Positions 16,357 through 26,182 are shown, counted from the stretch's first letter. The stretch: DNA of 64,000 bases from JAAZKI01 sp012799905 (GCA_050949415.1 JBMNFR010000009.1:868001-932000), one strand, 5' to 3'. The notes: a model not told the origin generated them from the sequence alone. Translations and numbers: made by a program.

Positions 16357-18090
16357 ATGAATCGGCCCCTCCTATACCATCTCAGCCGAAATCTCTGCCT
16401 GGTTGCACTAGCATTTCTCCTGCTGCTGGGCTGCCTGCTGGCTGTGGAAGCACAACGCGCCAGCAAAGCCCTGCCTGACACCGAAGCCATCATCGCTGAC
16501 CTGCGCGGTCAAATCGGCCAGAAATCCGGCGACCAGCAATTCGTCGACTCTCTCCGAGACCTCGACCTGCTGTATCGGCAGACTTACTTTCGCTACCACG
16601 ACCGCATGAACCTTGGTCGCACCCTGGCAGCCGCCGGCCTGATCGCTTTCCTCGCCGGCGCTGCCGGCATGGCCCTTACGGGCGATTACGTCCTGCGCAA
16701 ACCGTCTGGAGCTGCGACCGCAGCACAACTCCAGCAGAACACGTATCTGCGTCACGGCCTGGCCGCAGTCATGGCCGTCATCATGGTCGCCCTAGCCGTC
16801 ACCACCATCCGCGATGCCAGCCAGCCCCGCCGACAGACGCCACCGACAGGCGCACCGCAGCCAGGCGCCGCTGAAACTGCCTCCAGCCCAACAGCCGCGA
16901 CCACGACAGTACCGCTCGCAGACCTGGTTCCTGTCCTGCCGCTCCCGGAAGCCCTGGCCCGCGCTGCCAGCTTCTGGCCCGGATTCCGAGGCTCCATTCT
17001 CCCCAACCAAAACCGCCTGCCAGCCTCTTGGAACCTGCACACCGCCTGGTCAACCAAAGTCCCGCTGCCAGGTTTCAACTCACCGGTCATCTGGGAAACT
17101 CGCATCTACCTGACCGGCGGCGACAAAAAGGAACGCGCCATCTTCTGCTTCAGCCTCGACGACGGAAGCCTCCTCTGGACCTGCAAAGCAGACCACGTTG
17201 CAAAACTGCCGTCCGTGACCGACGATACCGGCTATGCCGCCCCGACTGCCGTCGTTGACGACAATAGCGTCATTGCTGTATTCGCCACCGGCCAAATCAT
17301 CGCCGCTGATCACCAGGGAAACCGACGCTGGGCCAGCCAGATGCCTGACCAGGAAATCTCCTACGGCTACGCAGCCTCGCCATTGCTGGCAGGCGACACC
17401 CTCGTTCTCCAGCATGACATGGAAAAAAAGCAAACGATTCTAGGTCTGGACCCGCTGACCGGCAACATCCGCTGGCAGACGACCAGACAGGCAGCCACCT
17501 CCTGGTCGTCGCCAACGCTCCTCCTTACTGCCGATGGCTTCCCAGTCATCTTCACCGCAGACAGCGCCAAGGCCGCAGCCTTTGACCTCACTACCGGCAA
17601 GCAACTCTGGGAAAACGAATGTCTGGGCGGTGAAGTAGCGACCTCTGCTTTCGTGTATCAAGGCAACTTCTACTTTGCCAATACCGGCGCCGTTGCAGCC
17701 GCCTTTGAACCGCTCTCGCCAACTCCACGCTGGGAAAACCACAATGTGCCTATGCCGGATGTAGCCTCGCCAGTCGTTGCTGAAAATACCATGTACCTGT
17801 TCACCAGCGGCGGCACCGTCATCGGCCTCAATGCCAGCACCGGCGAAGAAATCTTCGAGGAAAATTTCGACAACGGCTTTTACTCCTCGCCGGTCGTAGT
17901 GGGCGGCAAGATCATCGCCATCAATCTGGACGGCAAACTCATTGTGGTGACACCGTCGTCAGAGCGTTTTATCCTGGAAGCCGAACACGAGCTCGGTGAA
18001 TCAGTGATGGCCACTCCGGCCTTTGCCCAGGGCCGGATCATCATCCGCACGGTTGACAACCAACTGCTCTGCCTGGAGGCCGCGCCATGA
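16357..18090 (+). CDS. Membrane PQQ-type beta-propeller protein with three TM helices
   Basis: 577 residues from the ATG at 16357; an ATG at 16270 would add 29 residues and no Shine-Dalgarno supports either. The N-terminal ~165 residues hold three hydrophobic helices (LCLVALAFLLLLGCLLAV, LAAAGLIAFLAGAAGMALTG, LAAVMAVIMVALAV). A Pro/Ala/Thr linker follows, and then FWPGFRGS opens the propeller. Blades read FSLDDGSLLWTC, LGLDPLTGNIRWQT, FDLTTGKQLWEN and IGLNASTGEEIFEE. Its stop overlaps the NuoEFG fusion by 4 bp, tying an exported propeller to an NADH-oxidising enzyme. Function is unknown; presumably part of the same membrane complex. Confidence 0.8.
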   Translation: MNRPLLYHLSRNLCLVALAFLLLLGCLLAVEAQRASKALPDTEAIIADLRGQIGQKSGDQQFVDSLRDLDLLYRQTYFRYHDRMNLGRTLAAAGLIAFLAGAAGMALTGDYVLRKPSGAATAAQLQQNTYLRHGLAAVMAVIMVALAVTTIRDASQPRRQTPPTGAPQPGAAETASSPTAATTTVPLADLVPVLPLPEALARAASFWPGFRGSILPNQNRLPASWNLHTAWSTKVPLPGFNSPVIWETRIYLTGGDKKERAIFCFSLDDGSLLWTCKADHVAKLPSVTDDTGYAAPTAVVDDNSVIAVFATGQIIAADHQGNRRWASQMPDQEISYGYAASPLLAGDTLVLQHDMEKKQTILGLDPLTGNIRWQTTRQAATSWSSPTLLLTADGFPVIFTADSAKAAAFDLTTGKQLWENECLGGEVATSAFVYQGNFYFANTGAVAAAFEPLSPTPRWENHNVPMPDVASPVVAENTMYLFTSGGTVIGLNASTGEEIFEENFDNGFYSSPVVVGGKIIAINLDGKLIVVTPSSERFILEAEHELGESVMATPAFAQGRIIIRTVDNQLLCLEAAP

Positions 18091-21000
18091 TTGTCAACGA
18101 CCTCCTGCCCCGGCTCAATGATCTCCAGCGCCAGTTCGGCTACCTCCCCTTGTCTGAACTGACGTCTCTGGCTGCTGAAACTGGCGTCAGCATGGCTGAA
18201 ATCACCTCCACCGCCACCTTCTACAGCGGCTTTCGAACTCAACCGGGCGGCAAGTATCTCATCCGCGTCTGCATCGGCGCTGCCTGCCACGTAAAAGGCG
18301 CGGAAAAAGTCTATGACGCCTTCCGCAGAGAGCTGGCCATCACCGGCGAGGACGACACCAGCGCTGACCGGCTTTTCACCGTCAGCAAGGCAGCCTGCCT
18401 CGGCTGCTGCATGCTGGCTGTCGCCGTCCAAATCGAGAACCATATCTTCGGTTGGGTCGAGCCAGCCACTGTCGCGGATGTGATTCGCGATTTTCTGCAT
18501 GCCAAGGCAGAGGAGTTGGCCGCCGCCCAGGAAGGCCGAGCGTCAGCCGACCCTACCGACGCCAGCGCTGAAGTCTGCGTCTGCCGCTGCTCATCCTGCC
18601 GGGCCGCCGGCGCTGAAAAAGTCTGGCAAAGCCTGCAGCGCGAAGCCGGTCGCTACGGCCTTCCTGTCCACCTCCGCGAAGTCAGCTGCACCGGAAAATC
18701 CTACCGCGCCCCGGAAGTGACTATCCACAGCGCCGGCCAAAGCTTCCATTATCCCAATGTCCAGCCCGACGTCGTCCCCCGGTTGCTGCGGGAGCATTGC
18801 AGCCCCCAAGGCGCTTTAGCCAAACTGCGCTGGCGTTCAGCCGGTGTTGTGGACGCTATTTACGCAGGCACAGGCGCTTGCCCTTGCCAGCCGCCCCAGT
18901 CGCTCATGACCGGACGCGACGACGGTCTTCTGATCGCCACCGAACGCGGCGGCGAATCCACCCCGCTCGATCTCGAAGACTATCGCCGACACGGCGGCTT
19001 TGTCGCCCTCGAAACCGCCTTGAATGCGCCGCCCGAAGTTATCCTGGCCCAACTCGACGCTTCCAAGCTCCGTGGCCGCGGCGGCGCTGGTTTCCCCACG
19101 GCTCGCAAATGGCGGCTGGCCCTGGAAGCAGCCGGCCCGCGCAAAATCGTCATTTGCAATGCTGACGAAGGCGACCCCGGCGCATTCATGGACCGGATGC
19201 TCCTGGAATCCTTCCCGTTCCGCGTCCTGGAAGGCATCCTGATCGCCGCCCGTGTCATTGCAGCCCAGGCCGCTGTTATCTATATCCGCGAGGAATACGG
19301 CCAAGCTATCGACACCCTGACTGAAGCCATTGACATCTGCCGACGCGATGGCCTGCTGGCCAAGATGGGGCCAGACTTCGACCTCCTTCTTTTCCGCGGT
19401 GCAGGAGCCTTCGTCTGCGGCGAGGAAACCGCGCTGCTGGAATCCTTGGAAGGCCGACGCGGCATCCCGCGTCGACGGCCGCCTTTCCCGACAACTTCCG
19501 GGCTGTTCGGACAACCCACCCTGATCAACAATGTCGAGACTTTCGCCTGCGTGCCCTGGATCATCCGCCACGGTGGCGACGCCTTCGCCCGCCACGGCGC
19601 TGCGACCTCGGCCGGCACCAAGACCTTCGCCCTGGCCGGCAAAATCCGTCGAGGCGGCCTGATCGAAGTGCCGATGGGAACGACGATTCGCACCATTGTC
19701 GAAGACATCGGCGGCGGCGCTGAAAACGGCCATCAGATCAAGGCTGTGCTCATCGGCGGCCCGTCTGGCGGCTGCCTGCCCACGGCTTTGTTTGACCTGC
19801 CGGTCGACTATGAAGCCCTCACCGCCCATGGCGCAATGATGGGCTCCGGCGGACTGGTCGTGCTTGACGAACGCGATTGCATGGTTGACATCGCCGCCTA
19901 TTTCCTGGATTTCACCCGCAGCGAATCTTGCGGCAAATGCACTCTCTGCCGGGAAGGCCTCCAGCGCCTCCACGCCATGGTTGCCGACCTGACTAAGCGC
20001 CACGATGCACCGCTGCCAGCCTCCACCCTGGATGACATTCAAGCTCTAGCTCAGCATATCCGCCAAGGTGCGCTCTGCGGCCTGGGACGCACCGCGCCTA
20101 ATATGATTCTCAGCGCTCTCCGCTATTTCCGAAGCGAATTCGAAGCCCACTTGCAAGGCCGTTGCCCAACCGGCAAATGCCGTGACTTAGGACGATTCGA
20201 AATCACCGAAAAATGCATCGGGTGCACAAAATGCGCTCAGCACTGCGCTGTTGGCGCTATTCCCTTCACACCGTTCGAGCAGCATCATATCAACCAGGAA
20301 CTCTGCGTCCGCTGCGGCGTCTGCCGTGACACTTGCCCGCAAAACGCCATCATCGCAACCAACGCACCAGAAGAGCCTGAATCGACTCCTGACCAACCAA
20401 CGACGCAGCCAACCACCTCGACAAATCAAACCGCCGCAGTTGCCAGCGCCAGCGAGTCGTCCGGCGCGCCGGCGGCCTCGAAAACCACATCCGGCGCATC
20501 GTCCAAACCGACGCCAGCAGAGCCGTCGGTCATCACCCTGGACGGCAAAGTCATCCCCTGGCAGGCCAACCGCACTATTTTGCAGCTCGCTGCCGCCCAT
20601 GACATTGCCATTCCGACTTTATGTCATCTGCCCGGCTGCCAGGAAAATGCCCGTTGCCTGGTCTGTTCAGTCTATGACAGTGCTCTTGGCCTTTTCGTCC
20701 CTGCCTGCGACACCTTGGCCGTGGCTGGTCACCACTATGAAAACAACACCCCGGAGGTGACTGCATTCCGTCGCCGCGCCGTCGAACTATTGCTTGACCG
20801 ACATGATTTTCGCTGCGGCGCTTGCGCCAAAAAAGACACCTGTCTGCTTCTCTTCCTCATGCGCACCTTCAAAGCTCGCAAGAAAACGCCCAACCCATCT
20901 GCCACCGCCGTCGTCACCACCGACCACATCGCGTTCTATCCCGAGCGCTGCGTGCTCTGTGGACGTTGCGTCGCCCTGTCCCGACAGCGTGGCTCTGGCC

Positions 21001-21146
21001 TCTGCTTCCACCACCGCGGCGGCAAAACTCAAGTCGCTCCCCCGTGGGGACAGACCTGGGAACAAGCGACCGACAACCTGGCCCAAGACCTAATCGACAT
21101 CTGCCCAGTCGGAGCCCTCTGCCATCCCAAGACAGACACTAAGTGA
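18087..21146 (+). CDS. Single-chain NuoE-NuoF-NuoG(N-terminal) NADH dehydrogenase fusion
   Basis: 1019 residues. Residues 1-~150 are NuoE-like with the [2Fe-2S] pattern C62-x4-C67 and C104-x3-C108. Residues ~165-250 are a second thioredoxin-like domain (CRCSSC, VSCTGKS). Residues ~300-690 are NuoF-like: GRGGAGFPTARKW, CNADEGDPGAFMDR and GAFVCGEETALLESLEG bind FMN and NADH, and ESCGKCTLCREG (about residue 613) binds the N3-type cluster. Two ferredoxin motifs follow (CIGCTKCAQHC, CVRCGVCRDTC), then a Ser/Thr/Pro linker. Last comes a NuoG/HydA-type N-terminus with a plant-type [2Fe-2S] and a His-Cys cluster (HDFRCGACAKKDTC). Such parts normally occur as separate subunits of complex I or bifurcating hydrogenases; no hydrogenase H-cluster domain is present here. 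Confidence 0.9.
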   Translation: MIVNDLLPRLNDLQRQFGYLPLSELTSLAAETGVSMAEITSTATFYSGFRTQPGGKYLIRVCIGAACHVKGAEKVYDAFRRELAITGEDDTSADRLFTVSKAACLGCCMLAVAVQIENHIFGWVEPATVADVIRDFLHAKAEELAAAQEGRASADPTDASAEVCVCRCSSCRAAGAEKVWQSLQREAGRYGLPVHLREVSCTGKSYRAPEVTIHSAGQSFHYPNVQPDVVPRLLREHCSPQGALAKLRWRSAGVVDAIYAGTGACPCQPPQSLMTGRDDGLLIATERGGESTPLDLEDYRRHGGFVALETALNAPPEVILAQLDASKLRGRGGAGFPTARKWRLALEAAGPRKIVICNADEGDPGAFMDRMLLESFPFRVLEGILIAARVIAAQAAVIYIREEYGQAIDTLTEAIDICRRDGLLAKMGPDFDLLLFRGAGAFVCGEETALLESLEGRRGIPRRRPPFPTTSGLFGQPTLINNVETFACVPWIIRHGGDAFARHGAATSAGTKTFALAGKIRRGGLIEVPMGTTIRTIVEDIGGGAENGHQIKAVLIGGPSGGCLPTALFDLPVDYEALTAHGAMMGSGGLVVLDERDCMVDIAAYFLDFTRSESCGKCTLCREGLQRLHAMVADLTKRHDAPLPASTLDDIQALAQHIRQGALCGLGRTAPNMILSALRYFRSEFEAHLQGRCPTGKCRDLGRFEITEKCIGCTKCAQHCAVGAIPFTPFEQHHINQELCVRCGVCRDTCPQNAIIATNAPEEPESTPDQPTTQPTTSTNQTAAVASASESSGAPAASKTTSGASSKPTPAEPSVITLDGKVIPWQANRTILQLAAAHDIAIPTLCHLPGCQENARCLVCSVYDSALGLFVPACDTLAVAGHHYENNTPEVTAFRRRAVELLLDRHDFRCGACAKKDTCLLLFLMRTFKARKKTPNPSATAVVTTDHIAFYPERCVLCGRCVALSRQRGSGLCFHHRGGKTQVAPPWGQTWEQATDNLAQDLIDICPVGALCHPKTDTK

Positions 21147-21151
21147 TTCCG

Positions 21152-21182
21152 AGCGTCCAAAGGCGCTGCGGGTGGCTTTTTG
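21152..21182 (+). terminator. Possible terminator after the NuoEFG fusion
   Basis: A six-pair stem (AGCGTC / GGCGCT, one G-T pair) at 21152-21167 is followed about ten bases later by a T-tract (CTTTTTG). The distance between stem and T-tract is longer than in a classical rho-independent site, so this is weak. It lies six bases after the stop codon. Confidence 0.3.
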
Positions 21183-21404
21183 TTGCGCTTAAGTTATTGT
21201 AATGCAAGACTCGCCAGCGGCTCAATGCCCAGAAAGGATGCCTGGCGTCCACTGTCCACTAATTAATTACATTAACCGGCAATTCACCCCCCACCCCGGG
21301 AGACTGGCATGAGCGTACGAAAAGAATTCTAGCGCAGGATGCTACGCCCTTTAATCGCAACTGGCAACGACATTGTTGTTCGGCATAATAACCCTTTGTC
21401 TAAG

Positions 21405-21422
21405 GTAAGTAGGAGGTACTGC
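21405..21422 (+). promoter_or_regulatory. Strong Shine-Dalgarno deciding the LamG protein start
   Basis: GTAGGAGGTACTGC ends directly at the ATG at 21423. It fixes this start over an in-frame ATG at 21339, which would add 28 residues with no signal-peptide character. Most genes in the window have weaker sites. Confidence 0.7.
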
Positions 21423-24400
21423 ATGAGATGGACTATTCTAATGATGGCACTGCTGGGTTGCGCGCTGTTTGCGCAAGGTCAGGCGCTTGACCATGATCCG
21501 GCGCTCTTGGGTTACTGGCCATTCGAGGAGGGCTACGGCGTCTTCAGCATTGACAAGGGCCCGCTGGGACGCGATGCGATGCTGCGCGGAGCCTCGTGGG
21601 CCAGCGGCGACTTTGGCAAGGCCGTACATTGCAACGGCAAAAATGCCTTTGTATCACTGCCGTCGATGCCTGAATTGAATGGCTCAGACGAGCTGAGCCT
21701 GTCAGTGTGGGTGTACTGGGAAGGCAGCGGACGCTATCCAAATATTCTGAGCGCAGGGTGGAATCCCGGCGGCTTCATGATCTTTGTGGTTGACGACTAT
21801 TGCAGCTTTCGCATGGGGCGTCCAGGTCATCGCGCCGGCGCACCCGGCCATGAGTGGCGAGAAACCTCAGCGCCGATCGCGAGGAGCTTGCCCAAGAATC
21901 GCTGGGTGCACATCGGCGTGACTTTCAGCCGTCCGGACATTTGCACTTATCTTGATGGCAAGCCCGTCGGCAAAGCCAAATGGGACTACCCGGTAGCTAC
22001 GGACGGCGAAATCCAGCTGGGACGCTGGCACGGCGACACGACTCACCAAGGACTGCTCGACGAACTGCGCATCTACAAACGCGCCCTGAGCAGTGACGAA
22101 ATGGCTAAATTGGCAGACGGAACATCTCGCACCAAAAGCAGCTACGAAATCAAAGAGGAGAAACCGGCCATGCAGGGAATCGCTCATTGGAAGACCAACA
22201 ACGCAATCTTCACAGTTTGCGAAGACGGCCAACTGCACTCCTGCCGCCTCAAGGCAACAGCAGACAGCCCTGAGCGGGAGCTGCTCAGCGTATCAGCGCC
22301 CCTGGGCTACGTGACTTTGGAAAACGGCCAAGCCCTCTATGGCCGCCGTGCAAGCGTGGACGACGCGGGCCGCCTAATCATCAGCTTCAGTCGCCAAGGC
22401 GGCCATGTGCGCCTGGCGCCCCGGGTCGAAGCGGATTATGTGGTGCTGACAGTGGACGAAGTGACTGTGCCCAATGTCCAGAGCGTCTATTTCTGTCAGC
22501 TGTCAACGGTGATGGACCGCTATGTCGGGTGGATGGCCGGGCTGGCTTCTGATGACGACGCCGGGCTTTGCCTGCGCAGTCTGTCCCTGGGTGTTGATAC
22601 GCGTTTCTCCAACAAACCGCCGCATCTGCAAGCGTGGACAACGGCTGAACACGGTCTCTGCGGCCACAGCATCGCTCTGCTGGCTGCGCCGCGCGCACGT
22701 CTGCGTCCCCTGTTGCAAGACCTGGCCAAGCGCGAAGCCGTGCCGCATTCCGTGCATGGCGGGCCCTTTGCGGCAGATTCGCCAGCCACGCGCGGCTCCT
22801 ATCTCTTTGCCGACCTGGCGGCGAAGCAGGCGGACGACTGGATCGACCTGGCGCGACGCGGCGGCTTCATGTTCATCCATCTCCACGGCTGGTGGCGTAC
22901 GCTCGGCCATTACGACATCAACCCCCGCTATTTTCCAGACGGCCTGGAGGAAATGAAAGCGACGGTGGCAAAAATCCATGCAGCTGGCTTGCGGGCGGGC
23001 ATTCATACGCTCACGGCTTGCATTGATCCTCGGGATTCCTGGGTGACGCCGCGGCCATCGCCAGACTTGATCGCCAGCGCACGCTACACCCTGGCGCGAC
23101 CTTTCAGCGCCGAAGACCGCACGCTCTATGTGAAGGAAAAGCCCGTGCCCGGCCATGAGCTGGTCTGGACGTATTCCAGCAATGGCAATGCAATACGCAT
23201 CGGCGAAGAAATCATCCGCTATTCGGCCATATCCCACGAAGAACCCTATGCGTTCAAACAATGCGAGCGAGGCGCTTTCGGCACTGCCGTCGCCGCCCAT
23301 GAGGCCGGTGCGACCGCAGATTACCTCCAACAGCGCTACATCGCTTTCTATCCCGAACCCGACAGCACTCTGGCTGACGAACTCGCCGACGCCGTCGCCA
23401 ACGTGTACAATACCTGCGGCCTGGATATGCTCTACTTCGATGGCTCAGAAGGCATGCGCAGCCGCTACGGCATCGACACCATGCGCTGGAAAATCTTTCA
23501 GCGCTTGCAGCCCGGCGGCGTGAGCGAGGCGAGCTGTCATGGCCATAACAACTGGTGGTTCCATTCGCGCCTTGGCGCCTGGGACCATCCCGTGTGGGCG
23601 ATGAAGCAGTTCCACGACGACCATATCCGCATCGCCTCGCGCTATCGCAAGACCGACCTTGTCGAACCCCAGCTGGGCTGGTGGGCGCCGCGAGGGCCGA
23701 CGAACATAGCGCGAGGACATTTTGTGGATGAAATGGAATATTTCGGTGCCAAGAATCTCGCCATGGATGGCCCGATGTCCATCCAAGGCGTCAATGTGTC
23801 CCGACGTCCCCCCAACGGTCGCCAGGAGGATATGTTCACCATCTTAGGCTGGTACGAACGGCTGCGCCTGGCGCGCTATTTTGACGCCGCGACGCTGGAA
23901 CGCGTTGCTGAGCCTGGACAGGATTTCCGCTTGCGCCAGGACAGCGACGGCCAGTGGCGTTTCACGCCTGTGGCAATGCTCAAGCGCCGCCTCACGGGTC
24001 TGAATCCGCAAGGCGTGGCCTGGACTGCGCACAATCCCCACGCCGCGCAGCCGCTGCGCGCCCGCATTGAGGCATTGTACAGCCTGGCGCCAGTGGATGA
24101 CAAACGAGCCGTCATGTTGATTGATTTCAGCGAAGACGGCGCTTATAGTCAAACCTGCGCGTCAGACGTGAGGCTGGCGCTTGCACCTGTCACCGAGGAC
24201 ACGCGCGGAGCAGCGCGCAATCTGCGCTTGCGGGCGACAAGCAAGCGCAGCAGCTCCCGCGGCGCCTGGGCAATGCTTGGCCGCAGTTATGACCACCCCT
24301 ACCACAAAATGGGCACGGGCCAGGGCGTGGGGCTGTGGGTGAAGGGCGATGGCTCAGGCGCACTGCTCAATGTGCAGCTGCGCTCGCCAGCGGTCTATAG

Positions 24401-25898
24401 CCGTGCCATCGCAGACCATTACGTTGACCTGGATTTCACTGGTTGGCGCTACGTCGAACTGCTGCTGCGCGAGCGCGATGCAGAGCGCTTGACAGATTAC
24501 GAGTGGCCCTATCGCGCCACCGGCGGCAGCCATGCCGTGTACCGCAATGCCATTCGCGCTGACGCGGTGTCCGAAATCAACGTCTTCATCAATGAAATTC
24601 CGGCGGGGGGCGCGGTCGATGTAGTGATCAGCCCCATCTTCAGCCTGCCTGCGCAAAAAAATGTCCTGAGCGAGCTGTCACTGGCGCTCAATGGCCAAAA
24701 ACTAACATTGCCCTGGGCGCTGACATCGGGCGACTATGTGGAAATCGAAGGGCCGGATGGCATAGCCTACTACAATGAACGCGGCGAACTCCAAGACCGC
24801 GTCAAGTCCGAGACGCTGCCTGCCTTCACAGCCGGCGACAACACTATCACGCTCTCTGCCAAAGGGATGGATGGCCTGAACACGCGCGCGGAATTGACGG
24901 TCTGCCCGCTGGGCGAGCCCTTCGGGAAAATGGCCGAAAAGCCCGACTGGAGCGCACTGGATCGGGAATACGAGACGACGCGCCTAATCACCGCCAAAGC
25001 CCTCGCCAACAACGACAATAGCTGGACGATCATCAGCCGCGCTGGCGCGACGAGACCGCGGCTGGAAATCGAAATCGAGGCGCAGACAATCGGCGTTGCG
25101 AGCGATGCCCACAACGCGCCCGATGCACGCATTGTCGATGACTGCGCGACCTTGGACGAATACCGCGCGTCAGAGCGAAACGACTACGCAAAATTCGCGT
25201 ACGATTCGGAAAACCAAGGTATAACCGCCAAGCCCGGAGTGACGTTTACAACGGCGGCGGCAACGAGCCCCTATTCCAAGGACGGCGCACTGCGTTTCAC
25301 GGCGACAAGCGCACGCAAGGACAATGGCGGCTGGGCAGCGATTGGCCGACGTTTTGCGCAACCCATGGACTTGAGCGGCGCCACCGCGCTGTCCTTCTGG
25401 CTCCATGGCGACGGCGGCAACTACTCCTTCAAGGTGCAGCTGCGAGATGTGAAGGGCGTATGGCATGATATGGTGACGCGCGTTTATTTCACCGGCTGGC
25501 AGCTGTGCAGCTTCCCACTGAACGATGTCAAACTCGACTTGAGCCAAATCGAATACATCCTGTACTTCTATAACTCGCTCGCCAGCGGGCAGACGGCAAC
25601 CTGCCTGATAGACGACGTCAAGGTCGTGACAGCGCTCTACAGCCTGGATACGCCGGTGCTGACAGTAGGCGGCCAAGACTACGCATTCCCGGTGCGCCTG
25701 GCGGCAGAACAACGCCTGCGCTGCCGCGATGGGCAGCATTGGCAGCTGCTGGACACCCGCGGCCAGGAAATAGCGTCCGGCGACCTGCCGACGCCTCTGC
25801 CGACGCTGCCGCCCGGCCCGTCAACGCTGCGCCTGGCAGTGAAAGATACCGGCGACCGGGACTTCAAACTCCTGCTAAGGGCAGTGAAGGTATATTGA
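21423..25898 (+). CDS. Giant secreted LamG / TIM-barrel glycosidase-like protein
   Basis: 1491 residues. A signal peptide (WTILMMALLGCALFAQGQA) leads to a LamG-type jelly roll at about residues 30-245 (LLGYWPFEEGYGVFSIDKGP, LSVWVYWEG, LDELRIYKRALS). A central region of about residues 440-830 looks like a TIM barrel of the alpha-galactosidase clan (GGFMFIHLHGWWRT, GLRAGIHT, GLDMLYFDGSEGM). The C-terminal third has at least two beta-sandwich, carbohydrate-binding-like segments (GVGLWVKGDGSG and ALSFWLHGDGG are matching strands of two repeats). It probably binds and cleaves or unwraps complex polysaccharide outside the cell. The catalytic pair cannot be assigned with confidence, and enzymatic activity is inferred. 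Confidence 0.75.
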   Translation: MRWTILMMALLGCALFAQGQALDHDPALLGYWPFEEGYGVFSIDKGPLGRDAMLRGASWASGDFGKAVHCNGKNAFVSLPSMPELNGSDELSLSVWVYWEGSGRYPNILSAGWNPGGFMIFVVDDYCSFRMGRPGHRAGAPGHEWRETSAPIARSLPKNRWVHIGVTFSRPDICTYLDGKPVGKAKWDYPVATDGEIQLGRWHGDTTHQGLLDELRIYKRALSSDEMAKLADGTSRTKSSYEIKEEKPAMQGIAHWKTNNAIFTVCEDGQLHSCRLKATADSPERELLSVSAPLGYVTLENGQALYGRRASVDDAGRLIISFSRQGGHVRLAPRVEADYVVLTVDEVTVPNVQSVYFCQLSTVMDRYVGWMAGLASDDDAGLCLRSLSLGVDTRFSNKPPHLQAWTTAEHGLCGHSIALLAAPRARLRPLLQDLAKREAVPHSVHGGPFAADSPATRGSYLFADLAAKQADDWIDLARRGGFMFIHLHGWWRTLGHYDINPRYFPDGLEEMKATVAKIHAAGLRAGIHTLTACIDPRDSWVTPRPSPDLIASARYTLARPFSAEDRTLYVKEKPVPGHELVWTYSSNGNAIRIGEEIIRYSAISHEEPYAFKQCERGAFGTAVAAHEAGATADYLQQRYIAFYPEPDSTLADELADAVANVYNTCGLDMLYFDGSEGMRSRYGIDTMRWKIFQRLQPGGVSEASCHGHNNWWFHSRLGAWDHPVWAMKQFHDDHIRIASRYRKTDLVEPQLGWWAPRGPTNIARGHFVDEMEYFGAKNLAMDGPMSIQGVNVSRRPPNGRQEDMFTILGWYERLRLARYFDAATLERVAEPGQDFRLRQDSDGQWRFTPVAMLKRRLTGLNPQGVAWTAHNPHAAQPLRARIEALYSLAPVDDKRAVMLIDFSEDGAYSQTCASDVRLALAPVTEDTRGAARNLRLRATSKRSSSRGAWAMLGRSYDHPYHKMGTGQGVGLWVKGDGSGALLNVQLRSPAVYSRAIADHYVDLDFTGWRYVELLLRERDAERLTDYEWPYRATGGSHAVYRNAIRADAVSEINVFINEIPAGGAVDVVISPIFSLPAQKNVLSELSLALNGQKLTLPWALTSGDYVEIEGPDGIAYYNERGELQDRVKSETLPAFTAGDNTITLSAKGMDGLNTRAELTVCPLGEPFGKMAEKPDWSALDREYETTRLITAKALANNDNSWTIISRAGATRPRLEIEIEAQTIGVASDAHNAPDARIVDDCATLDEYRASERNDYAKFAYDSENQGITAKPGVTFTTAAATSPYSKDGALRFTATSARKDNGGWAAIGRRFAQPMDLSGATALSFWLHGDGGNYSFKVQLRDVKGVWHDMVTRVYFTGWQLCSFPLNDVKLDLSQIEYILYFYNSLASGQTATCLIDDVKVVTALYSLDTPVLTVGGQDYAFPVRLAAEQRLRCRDGQHWQLLDTRGQEIASGDLPTPLPTLPPGPSTLRLAVKDTGDRDFKLLLRAVKVY

Positions 25899-26182
25899 GG
25901 GCTGCCATCGGCCAATATCTTGTTTTTGTGAAAGATTTTCTTCAAGGCAAAGCTTTTGTGTCGCCTCCCCGAGGCTCAGGCTTAGGGGGGCATCCACCCC
26001 CAGGTTCCGCTCCGCTTCACCTGGGGTTACTCATGGTGCCACCTCTACGAGGTTGGGGTGGCCCTCAGGTCATTCAGGCCAAGCGGACGGTGACCTGAAG
26101 CACCTAACCTATTAGTCTGCTGCTGCACGGCATACCCTAAAAACCTCAGTGGTGTCCTTGGCGTCTTGGCGGCTCAAAACTA
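25899..26182. repeat. Structured palindromic intergenic element
   Basis: This gene-free stretch contains a series of hairpins: CCCCAGGT/ACCTGGGG (25998-26005 with 26019-26026), ACCTC-TAC-GAGGT (26041-26053) and CAGGTCA/TGACCTG (26066-26072 with 26091-26097). The tight packing of palindromes over ~100 bp suggests a REP-like or MITE-like mobile palindrome rather than a simple terminator. No second copy is in the window. Confidence 0.5.

Noticed and set aside
3769..18090. Genuine PQQ-dependent dehydrogenases
   Set aside because: The blades match the BamB-like PQQ repeat, but the PQQ ligand set and a dehydrogenase catalytic Asp could not be assigned, and the organism looks anaerobic.
18087..21146. 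[FeFe]-hydrogenase large subunit
   Set aside because: The C-terminal part has only the NuoG/HydA accessory clusters and stops before any H-cluster motif.
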